Positions 28,832 to 36,704 of a stretch of DNA of 64,000 bases are shown here, in pieces. Below the pieces are notes generated by a model, which was given only the letters and a program-made list of their open reading frames with translations, did not search any database and was not told where the DNA came from. The stretch is from an uncultured SAR116 cluster alpha proteobacterium (GTDB taxonomy: Bacteria > Pseudomonadota > Alphaproteobacteria > Puniceispirillales > Marisalimonadaceae): positions 1 through 64,000 of the forward strand of contig CABYBQ010000003.1 in assembly GCA_902517275.1 (NCBI GenBank), given 5' to 3'. Within the stretch, counting starts at the first letter, position 1. Every line of letters begins with the position of its first letter. The translations under genes and the position numbers were made by a program.

Positions 28832-30190
28832 ATGTGTGCACAAAAACTTAATGACAAAGATATAATGAACCTTTTAATAGAAACAGCCATCTCAAATGGA
28901 GCAACGGCAGCCGATTGCGTTTTATCAAGAAGTAGAGGTGTTTCACTTACAAGAAGATTGGGTAAAGACGAAAATATAGAAAGATATGAAGATTTTGACA
29001 CTGGCTTACGAGTATTTGTTGATAATAAAATTGCCTCAGTTTCAACAAATGAAAACTCTGAGAATGCTATTAAAGATGTTGCAAAAAGAGCTGTTGAAAT
29101 GGCTAAAATTGCTCCTCAAGACGAATTCAGTTTTATTGCTGATAAAGAAATGCTTCATGAGTTCCCATTAAATAATAAAGCTATTATTGATAGCTATGAT
29201 GAAGTTGAGCCCAGCATAGATATTATAAGAGATAGAGCTTCTGAAGTTGAAGACGCAGCTTTAGGTGTCAAAGGCATAACCAATAGTGATGGAGCTGACG
29301 CCTCTTGGGGTGAAGGAGAGACACTTTTAATGACATCCAATGGTTTTTTTGGAAATTCAAAAAAATCTAATCACAGCGTTTCAGTTGTTGTAATTGCTGA
29401 AAAAGATGGAAAAATGGAAAGAGATTATGATTACTCTTCAAAAGTCTTTGGAGAGGATCTTACAAATTCAAAAAAAATTGGTCTTGAAGCTGCAAAAAAA
29501 ACATTGGCAAGAATTGGAGCCAAAAAACCTGTGACAGGTAAATACCCAGTTGTATTTGACCCTAGAGTGTCAAGGTCTATGGCAAGTCATTTTGCCTCTG
29601 CAATCAATGGCTCGTCTATAGCACGAAAAACAAGCTTTTTAAAAGATATGTTAAACCAACAGATAGCAAATAAATCTATTAGTCTAGTTGATGATCCATT
29701 TCTTAAAAGAGGTTTGGCTTCAAGATTATTTGACGGGGAAGGTCTAGGGTCTTCAAAAAATTTATTAATAAATGAAGGTGTTCTTCAACAATGGCTATTA
29801 GATTTATCTTCAGCAAAACAATTAAATATGTCACCAACAGGAAATGCAAAACGAGGTATTAGTGGACCTCCTGCTCCAGGTATTTCAAATCTAATTTTGA
29901 TGCCAGGCGAAGTTACTCCAGAAAAATTAATATCAAATGTAAGTGAAGGATTTTACGTAACTGACATGATTGGTAGCAGTGTATCAATGGTTACAGGTGA
30001 TTATAGTAGAGGTGCGAGTGGCTTTTGGATAAAAAATGGTGAATTTTCTGACCCAATAACTGAAGCTACTATTGCAGGCAATTTAAAAGAAATGTTCATG
30101 ACACTTCAACCTGCTAATGATATTGATTATTCACATTCTATAAATTGCCCAACTTTACTTATTGAAGGAATGACTATTGCAGGAAACTAA
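28832..30190 (+). CDS. pmbA: TldE/PmbA partner of the TldD protease
   Basis: This is the non-catalytic, substrate-handling subunit of the TldD/E protease. It has the same fold as TldD but lacks the HExxxH zinc motif. Family segments include NGATAADCVLSRSRGVSLTRRLG near the start, FDPRVSRSMASHFASAINGSSIARKTSFL in the middle, and MIGSSVSMVTGDYSRGASGFWI toward the end. The ATG follows an AGGA site. It is 12 kb from tldD. The phosphatase-like gene follows after 4 bp. Confidence 0.95.
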   Translation: MCAQKLNDKDIMNLLIETAISNGATAADCVLSRSRGVSLTRRLGKDENIERYEDFDTGLRVFVDNKIASVSTNENSENAIKDVAKRAVEMAKIAPQDEFSFIADKEMLHEFPLNNKAIIDSYDEVEPSIDIIRDRASEVEDAALGVKGITNSDGADASWGEGETLLMTSNGFFGNSKKSNHSVSVVVIAEKDGKMERDYDYSSKVFGEDLTNSKKIGLEAAKKTLARIGAKKPVTGKYPVVFDPRVSRSMASHFASAINGSSIARKTSFLKDMLNQQIANKSISLVDDPFLKRGLASRLFDGEGLGSSKNLLINEGVLQQWLLDLSSAKQLNMSPTGNAKRGISGPPAPGISNLILMPGEVTPEKLISNVSEGFYVTDMIGSSVSMVTGDYSRGASGFWIKNGEFSDPITEATIAGNLKEMFMTLQPANDIDYSHSINCPTLLIEGMTIAGN

Positions 30191-30194
30191 TTAA

Positions 30195-30857
30195 TTGAAA
30201 GTAAGAGTTAAACAATTTAAGTTTAATAGATTTTTAGCTTGGTTTGACATGATTATCAAAGATCATGGATTTTTAAGATTTTGCTATAATAATTTTCATA
30301 AAATTGATGAAAACTTATATAGAAGCAATATGCCTACTCCGTCAAGAATTAGGGATTATAGAAAACTTGGTATTAAAACCATTGTGAATCTGAGGGGCGT
30401 TAGAAAAGATGGTGGTTGGTTATTGGAAAATGAAGCTTGTGGTAAATATAACATTAAGTTAATCGATTTTAGGGCAAGGTCACGAGCTGCCCCTGAAAAA
30501 GAAATGATTTTCAAGGCTGAAAAATTGTTTAATAGCATTAAATATCCAGCTTTAATTCATTGTAAATCAGGTGCAGATAGAGCAGGTATAATGTGTGCAT
30601 TGTATATGCTTATTTATAAAAAGCAGCATCCTGATATTGCTAAAAAACAACTTTCATGGAAATACTTGCACGTTAAATGGGCGAAACCTGGTGTTTTAGA
30701 TGCATTCGTTGAAAGTTATTCAATTGAATATAAAAAAAATAAATTTAAATTTATGGATTGGGTTAAAAATAAATATAATCCTGAAAAATTAGAGAGTAGT
30801 TTTAGATCAGTTTGGTGGTTAAATAGATTTTTAGACGATCTTTTACGAAGAGAGTAA
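30195..30857 (+). CDS. Dual-specificity-type (cysteine) phosphatase
   Basis: The CX5R phosphatase loop is clear: LIHCKSGADRAGIM with Cys123 and Arg129 in a 220-residue protein. The preceding sequence ENLYRSNMPTPSRIRDYRKLGIKTIVNLRG is the usual start of bacterial DSP-like domains. No signal peptide is seen. It begins with TTG 4 bp after pmbA; an ATG at 30249 is a possible alternative. Relatives act on phosphoproteins, phosphoinositide-like lipids or phosphatidylglycerol phosphate. Its place next to lipid A transport and synthesis genes makes a lipid substrate worth considering, but that is only context. Confidence 0.85.
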   Translation: MKVRVKQFKFNRFLAWFDMIIKDHGFLRFCYNNFHKIDENLYRSNMPTPSRIRDYRKLGIKTIVNLRGVRKDGGWLLENEACGKYNIKLIDFRARSRAAPEKEMIFKAEKLFNSIKYPALIHCKSGADRAGIMCALYMLIYKKQHPDIAKKQLSWKYLHVKWAKPGVLDAFVESYSIEYKKNKFKFMDWVKNKYNPEKLESSFRSVWWLNRFLDDLLRRE

Positions 30858-30860
30858 TTT

Positions 30861-32609
30861 TTAAACCTTATTCCCAGTATAATATAATTTTTTGTATAAT
30901 TTCGATTTGTTTATCAATTCTTCATGTTTACCAATGTCAACTACTTTACCTTTGTTAAATAAAATTATCTGATCAGAACTCACAATATTTGATAATTTAT
31001 GCGCAACAGTAATAGTAGTTTTATTTTTTGTTAATTTTTCTAAAGACTTATTGATCTCATTTTCTGTATCAGCGTCAAGAGAACTTGTTGCTTCATCCAG
31101 CAGTAGTATTGGTGCATCTTTAAGTATTGCTCTTGCAATGGATATACGCTGTTTCTGGCCTCCAGACAAATTATTGCCACCTTCCCCGACAATAGTTTCA
31201 TAACCATTTAATGAGTTACTAATAAAATCATGAATTCCAGCATTTTTGGCAGCTTCTTTAATTTTTTTATCAGTAGCTTTTAAATTTCCAAATTTTATAT
31301 TCTCCTTAAAGCTCTTATTATATATAATAGTATCCTGGCTTACTAGTGCAATATTATTTCTAAGCGAATTTATGTTTACATCTTTGATATTTTGTTTGTT
31401 GATAAAAATTTCTCCAAACACTGGATCGTAAAACCTTGAGATAAGATTAATTATTGAAGATTTTCCAGCACCACTCTGTCCTACTAACGCGACTTTTGAT
31501 CCTGCATCTACAAAGAAGTTAATATTATCTAAAACATTTGATTTTTTATTGTAAGAAAAACTTACATTTTTAAAAACAATTTTTGGAGCTTTGTTTTTTA
31601 GAATTTTTATATTAGAGGCAGAGGGCAAACTATTTATTTTAGCAGAGATATTTAATTGTAAATATATTCTTCCTAGCGCTGACAGAGCTTCTTGTAGAAC
31701 AGTATTAAAAGTTCCCAAAGCTCTTGCAGGCTGTGCAATCATTAGTAAAGCAGTAACGTATCCTACTACACTTCCTGGTGATAGTTCTCCTAAAGACACC
31801 CTATAACTTGCTAAACCAATGACACAAGCAGCTGCAATACCCCCTAAAATCTCTAAAATAGGTAATATTTTTGCTCTTCCAAGCACAAGGCTAAACATTT
31901 TTGAAAAAAGGTTGTTTAAAACACCTTCAGACCTTTTTATTTCCATATTTTCCAAATTATATGATTTAACCATTCTTATACCCTGCAACATTTCTGTTAA
32001 AGTAGAAGTAACAGTTTCCATTTGCTCTTGAAGAGAAGTCGCTATAATTTTCTGTTTTTTGCCAATTCTAAAAATGGGTCTAAGAGCTATAGGGTATATA
32101 ATGAATACCAATATTGATAGAAGCCAATCTAACCAAATGAGATAAGACATTAGTGCTATAATTGTCAGAGTGTCTCTAATTAAATTATTTATACTTCGCT
32201 CAAAACCATCTCTTATTAAATTGACATCATTCATTATTCTAGAAACATGGTTTCCAGAGGATAATTTATTAAGCTCTATTAGGTCAGTATTTATTAAATG
32301 CCTGCTTAATTTTTTTTGAATGTCAACTGAAATAGATAAAGAGATTTTAGATACTTGTTTTATTTGAAAAAACATTGCTATTCCCCTAATTACTGCGACA
32401 AATGCGATAATTATAGGTAATATTATCCAGTCATTATTTTTATTATCTAACAATCCATCAAAGACAAGTTGTATTAAATACGGGTAAACTGAAGCCGTAG
32501 CTGCAACTAAAATCAATAAAAAGAAGGCTGTAATTATGTCCAATTTATATCTTGATACAAAATCATTCCAAAAATTTTTGATTATTACTTTATTAACATC
32601 AGTAATCAT
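30861..32609 (-). CDS. ABC transporter, MsbA-like lipid exporter
   Basis: This half-transporter has a six-helix membrane domain (about 20-310) followed by an ATPase domain, 582 residues. Walker A is GQSGAGKSSIINL, the signature is NNLSGGQKQRISIARAIL, Walker B is APILLLDEATSSLD, and the switch His is in TITVAHKLS. It would act as a homodimer. Position beside kdtA-lpxK-lpxL supports a role in flipping lipid A-core (MsbA), though the sequence alone also allows a multidrug exporter. Confidence 0.92.
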   Translation of the reverse strand: MITDVNKVIIKNFWNDFVSRYKLDIITAFFLLILVAATASVYPYLIQLVFDGLLDNKNNDWIILPIIIAFVAVIRGIAMFFQIKQVSKISLSISVDIQKKLSRHLINTDLIELNKLSSGNHVSRIMNDVNLIRDGFERSINNLIRDTLTIIALMSYLIWLDWLLSILVFIIYPIALRPIFRIGKKQKIIATSLQEQMETVTSTLTEMLQGIRMVKSYNLENMEIKRSEGVLNNLFSKMFSLVLGRAKILPILEILGGIAAACVIGLASYRVSLGELSPGSVVGYVTALLMIAQPARALGTFNTVLQEALSALGRIYLQLNISAKINSLPSASNIKILKNKAPKIVFKNVSFSYNKKSNVLDNINFFVDAGSKVALVGQSGAGKSSIINLISRFYDPVFGEIFINKQNIKDVNINSLRNNIALVSQDTIIYNKSFKENIKFGNLKATDKKIKEAAKNAGIHDFISNSLNGYETIVGEGGNNLSGGQKQRISIARAILKDAPILLLDEATSSLDADTENEINKSLEKLTKNKTTITVAHKLSNIVSSDQIILFNKGKVVDIGKHEELINKSKLYKKLYYTGNKV

Positions 32610-32752
32610 TTGATACTTTTCATATTAATCTACTTAAATATTAACATAATAATAACTTATAATATAAATTATATGTATAGATAGTTATTTTGTTTTGTGT
32701 AAATTTAATTTAAATTCTAACTACGTTATCTATGGGTAAAATGGATCAATAA

Positions 32753-33424
32753 ATGCGTATTATAAAACGTTTTAGCAAAACTAATATTGGTCAGAAATTA
32801 ATAGGTTTTTTGTTTTATTCTATAACAAATTTAATATCACGTTCAATAAAGTGGGAATATTTAGTTGAGAATAAAAAATCAAACATATTTAACAGCGACG
32901 AAAAATATATTTTTTGTTGTTGGCATAATAGATTATTTTTAGGACCGCATCTTTTGCCAAGAAATAGAATTATTAATGCACTACAGTCTAGTCATTCTGA
33001 CGGTATGGTTACTTCTATAGCATTCAAGCATCTTGGTATGAATGTTATATTAGGGTCTTCAAAAAAAGGAGGAATGCAAGCTTTTAGAAAAATGATTAAA
33101 TGTATACAATTAGGTGAAAGTGTTGCAATTACTCCAGACGGACCCAAAGGTCCAAAAGAAAAAGTAAAAGAGGGTATAATTAAGTTAGCACAAATGACAG
33201 ACACGCCTATAATCCCACTTGTTTGGGCTACTAATAAGTTTAAGCTAGTTAATTCATGGGATAACTTTGTGATACCATATCCTTTCTCAAAAGGTATATA
33301 TAGTTTTGGTAAACCAATAAAAGTTACAAAAAAAATAAATGAAGAAGAGTTAGAAATCGTAAGGCAAAATCTTGAAAATGAAATCAAACGCCTAACAAAG
33401 CTAGTAAAGAATAGAGTTAACTGA
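32753..33424 (+). CDS. Lysophospholipid acyltransferase-like protein, DUF374 family
   Basis: This 223-residue protein has the DUF374 pattern: KYIFCCWHNRLFLGPHLL, QSSHSDGMVTSIAFKHLGM, LGSSKKGGMQAFRKM, and AITPDGPKGPKEKVKEGIIKLAQ. These are the LPLAT-type acceptor and binding motifs. Proteins of this family commonly sit just before kdtA in Alphaproteobacteria, as here, and probably acylate a lipid of the envelope. The exact substrate is not known. It is divergent from the MsbA-like gene across a 143-bp gap. Confidence 0.93.
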   Translation: MRIIKRFSKTNIGQKLIGFLFYSITNLISRSIKWEYLVENKKSNIFNSDEKYIFCCWHNRLFLGPHLLPRNRIINALQSSHSDGMVTSIAFKHLGMNVILGSSKKGGMQAFRKMIKCIQLGESVAITPDGPKGPKEKVKEGIIKLAQMTDTPIIPLVWATNKFKLVNSWDNFVIPYPFSKGIYSFGKPIKVTKKINEEELEIVRQNLENEIKRLTKLVKNRVN

Positions 33425-33450
33425 ATTAATTTTAATTAATGGAATATTAA

Positions 33451-34770
33451 ATGTCGCTAACTACTTACAATTTTTTCTGGGGGATGGTGAAATTTATTTT
33501 ACCTGGCTATTTAGAAAGGCGCCAGAAAAAAGGTAAGGAAGACATACATAGAATTAACGAAAGATTTGGAATTTCAAAAAATAATAGACCAGATGGCACT
33601 CTAGTATGGTTACATGGCACTAGCGTTGGTGAATCAGTTGCAGCACTAGCACTAGCTAATTCTATGAGTAAAAATGGTTATGGAATGAATAAAAAAGAAT
33701 TTTTTTTATTGACTACAAATACACTATCTGCAGCTAAACTTATTAAAAACAAAATAAAAAAAGGCTTACCTGCAATTCACCAATATCACCCTTATGATCA
33801 CCCAGATTTTGTATCTAAGTTTTTAGGACATTGGAAACCAAACATGGCAGTTTTTCTAGAGTCAGATTTTTGGCCTAATTTAATTTATTTAACTGCAAAC
33901 TCTAAAATTCCGACTGTATTAGCTTCATCTCAGATGTCTGACAAATCTGCTCGTTTCTGGACTGGATTAGGCTTTTTTTTAGCAAAAAAAATTTTTGGAA
34001 AAGTAACCAATGTTCTAGCAGTAGATCCAAAGCAAGAAGCACTTTTTAAGAAATTAGGTGCAAAAAATGTTAAAAGTTTAACTAGTTTAAAGTCTATTGC
34101 TGAAAAGCCACCTATTAACCAAAATTACATAATAAATTTGAGAAGAAATCTAATAAAAAAGAAAGTTATACTCGCTTCATCTACTCATCCTGGAGAAGAA
34201 GAGTTAATGATTAAACTGGCTGATTTATTAAGAAAAAATGCTCAAGATAATGTTTTAATAATTATTGCACCTCGGCATATAAGACGAAGTATGAGTATAC
34301 AAAATAGAGTAAAATCAGCAGGATTTGACATAAAATGTAGAAGCAAAGGAGATTACCCATCTAAAAATGATAAGTTTTACTTGTCTGATACGATGGGTGA
34401 AATGGGTTCTCTAATTGAAGTGGCAGATTTAGTTTATGTAGCAGGATCTATGGTTCCAGTTGGAGGTCACAGTCCTTCGGAAGCTTCTCAATTTGGCAAG
34501 CCAGTAATAATGGGGCCTCATTCAGAAAAATGTGACGCTCAAATAAAAGATCTTGTTTGGTCTGGAGGAGCAATACAGATAGAAAAAGGACCTAAGATGA
34601 ATGAAAAATTTCTTAATAATATTTTTGAATTGATTAGTAACAAAGAACTTCTAGAGGATATGGGAAAAAACAGCTTAATAGCGTCTGGTTATGCGCAACA
34701 ACGTGCGGACGAAGCAAGTATTCATTTACTTGGACTATTGAATCAAAATAATGAAAAAAATGTTGTTTAA
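33451..34770 (+). CDS. kdtA: 3-deoxy-D-manno-octulosonic acid (Kdo) transferase
   Basis: This is a membrane-bound GT30 glycosyltransferase that attaches Kdo to lipid IVA (also called waaA). The 439 residues have an N-terminal anchor and the motifs LVWLHGTSVGESVAAL, FLESDFWPNLI, and VPVGGHSPSEASQFGKPVIMGPH near the nucleotide-sugar site. Length is typical. It is 2 bp before lpxK and shows that the cell makes a Kdo-containing lipopolysaccharide. Confidence 0.96.
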   Translation: MSLTTYNFFWGMVKFILPGYLERRQKKGKEDIHRINERFGISKNNRPDGTLVWLHGTSVGESVAALALANSMSKNGYGMNKKEFFLLTTNTLSAAKLIKNKIKKGLPAIHQYHPYDHPDFVSKFLGHWKPNMAVFLESDFWPNLIYLTANSKIPTVLASSQMSDKSARFWTGLGFFLAKKIFGKVTNVLAVDPKQEALFKKLGAKNVKSLTSLKSIAEKPPINQNYIINLRRNLIKKKVILASSTHPGEEELMIKLADLLRKNAQDNVLIIIAPRHIRRSMSIQNRVKSAGFDIKCRSKGDYPSKNDKFYLSDTMGEMGSLIEVADLVYVAGSMVPVGGHSPSEASQFGKPVIMGPHSEKCDAQIKDLVWSGGAIQIEKGPKMNEKFLNNIFELISNKELLEDMGKNSLIASGYAQQRADEASIHLLGLLNQNNEKNVV

Positions 34771-34772
34771 AT

Positions 34773-35762
34773 ATGTTTGAAGCACCAAAATTTTGGTTTC
34801 AAAAAAATTTATCTTCAAAAATTCTAAGCGTTCTATTTTTCCCGTTTTCATTATTATGGATTGTGATTTCATTATTAAAAAAAAAATTAATAAAAAAATA
34901 TAAATCAAAATTAAAAGTGATTTGCATTGGGAATCTTACTGTAGGTGGTACAGGAAAAACTCCATTTGCAATTTACACCTATAAACTGTTAAAAAATTTA
35001 GGTTACAAGCCAGTTTTTTTAACTAGAGGATTTGGAGGACTGCTTAAAGGTCCAATAGAAGTAACGGATAGACATGACTGTAAAAAAGTTGGAGATGAAG
35101 CATTATTATTGAATAAAATTGGCCCAACTATTGTCTCAAAGGATAGATCGCATGGGGCTAAATTAATTGAGAACCATGAAAATAATTTTAATATAATTAT
35201 AATGGATGACGGTCTTCAAAATTATCAATTAGAGCAAGATATTAAATTTTTGTTAGTTGATAAAAATTTAAAATTTGGTAATGAATTCTGTATTCCTTCA
35301 GGCCCCTTGAGAGAACCAATAGATCAAGGCCTCATAAGAATTGATGCTATAGTCCTAACTGGAAATAATAATAAAGATGCTGATTTTAACAATGTCCATA
35401 ATAAGACTATCTTTAATTCTAAAGTTAAAACTATAAAATCACCAAAAATCAAAAATAAAAAATTATTAGCATTTTGCGGACTGGCAAATTCAAATAAATT
35501 TTATGAAACTCTGAAAGAAAATGGGTTCAATGTTACTTCTACAAAAACTTTTCCAGATCATTACGAATATAAAAATGAGGACATTGATAAATTAATATCA
35601 GAAGCTAATAAACAAAACCTAAAATTAATTACCACAGAAAAAGATTATGTTAAAATCAAGGATAATAAAAACCTGATAAACACTCTACCAATAGAGATGG
35701 AATTAGACCTGAAAGATAAAGCTGTCTTTAATTCATTTTTACAGGAAAAACTAAATGGCTGA
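34773..35762 (+). CDS. lpxK: Tetraacyldisaccharide 4'-kinase
   Basis: This enzyme phosphorylates the 4' position of the lipid A disaccharide. The P-loop is CIGNLTVGGTGKTPFAIY. Other LpxK segments are FLTRGFGGLLKG, VGDEALLL, IIMDDGLQNYQLEQDIKFLLVD and FPDHYEYKNEDI. The 329-residue length fits. Its 3' end overlaps lpxL by 8 bp, which suggests coupled translation. Confidence 0.97.
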   Translation: MFEAPKFWFQKNLSSKILSVLFFPFSLLWIVISLLKKKLIKKYKSKLKVICIGNLTVGGTGKTPFAIYTYKLLKNLGYKPVFLTRGFGGLLKGPIEVTDRHDCKKVGDEALLLNKIGPTIVSKDRSHGAKLIENHENNFNIIIMDDGLQNYQLEQDIKFLLVDKNLKFGNEFCIPSGPLREPIDQGLIRIDAIVLTGNNNKDADFNNVHNKTIFNSKVKTIKSPKIKNKKLLAFCGLANSNKFYETLKENGFNVTSTKTFPDHYEYKNEDIDKLISEANKQNLKLITTEKDYVKIKDNKNLINTLPIEMELDLKDKAVFNSFLQEKLNG

Positions 35763-36642
35763 TCCTTTAAGTTTTCGACTTAAAAAACAATTTGATAGAT
35801 ATATACATGACCCGATAGCTGCAGCATTATCTATTCCACTTTTTATAATACTCAAGCTTCTGCCTTATAAGATTTCTTCTTATTTATGTGGAACTTTAAT
35901 GTACTTAATTGCTCCACTCACCTCTTATAATGGTCGTGTAAAAAAACATATGCATATTGCATTTCCTAAAAAATCAAAAAAAGAAATCCATAAACTTACG
36001 TCTCAACATTGGTTTATGCTTGGGCAAACCATAGGAGAAATGCCTCATATAAATAAATTAATAAAATTAGGCAATTTAGAAACAGAAGGTCTAGATAAAA
36101 TAAAAAAAGGTCCTGCCATCCTTGTGGGAGCTCACATGGGCAATTGGGAATTTCTATTGAGGGTTGGCGATCTTGCTGGGAGAAGAGCTGGATATGTTTT
36201 TAGACCTATTAATAATTGGATATTAAATAAAATTCAAATCTATAGAAATAAAGATGCAAATGCCGACTTTTACAGAAAAGGTCGTCTTGCTGCTATTGGA
36301 ATGGCCGGAAAAATTAAAAATGGTGAAGTAGTTGGTCTTACGGGAGATCAACTTTTACGAGAGGGAATAATAGTACCATTTTTTGGCATAGAGACACCAA
36401 CACCTCAGGCTGCAGCTGTTATGGCCTTAAAATGGAATGTTCCAATTTATATGGTCAGAGTTGAACGCTTTAAGGGAATAAAATTTAAAATGAGCGTGGA
36501 GAAAAAATTAAAAATTCCAAAGAATTTAGAAAAAGATAAAGCTATATTTGAGATAACTAGGTTAATTTCTTCTAGAATAGAAGAATGGATTATAGACAAA
36601 CCAGAACAATGGCTTTGGGCTCATAGGCGTTGGGGGAAATAA
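35755..36642 (+). CDS. lpxL: Lipid A late acyltransferase (LpxL/HtrB family)
   Basis: This membrane-associated enzyme adds a secondary acyl chain to Kdo2-lipid IVA. The catalytic HX4(D/E) motif is in GAHMGNWEFLLRVGD. GLTGDQLLREGIIVPFFGIETPTPQAAAVMA matches the substrate-binding region, and EQWLWAHRRWGK is the usual C terminus. The protein has 295 residues and an N-terminal hydrophobic anchor. It overlaps lpxK, finishing the KDO/lipid A operon. I cannot tell the acyl-chain length from sequence. Confidence 0.95.
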   Translation: MADPLSFRLKKQFDRYIHDPIAAALSIPLFIILKLLPYKISSYLCGTLMYLIAPLTSYNGRVKKHMHIAFPKKSKKEIHKLTSQHWFMLGQTIGEMPHINKLIKLGNLETEGLDKIKKGPAILVGAHMGNWEFLLRVGDLAGRRAGYVFRPINNWILNKIQIYRNKDANADFYRKGRLAAIGMAGKIKNGEVVGLTGDQLLREGIIVPFFGIETPTPQAAAVMALKWNVPIYMVRVERFKGIKFKMSVEKKLKIPKNLEKDKAIFEITRLISSRIEEWIIDKPEQWLWAHRRWGK

Positions 36643-36704
36643 CTAAAAATCATTTAATTTATTTATTAAATAATTTAAATTTCATTTTCATAAGGAAATA
36701 CATT

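Noticed and set aside
36630-36704. N-terminal extension of the S8 protease ORF given by the track
   Set aside because: It starts inside lpxL without a ribosome site and would spoil the signal peptide; the TTG at 36705 has AAGGAA at good spacing.
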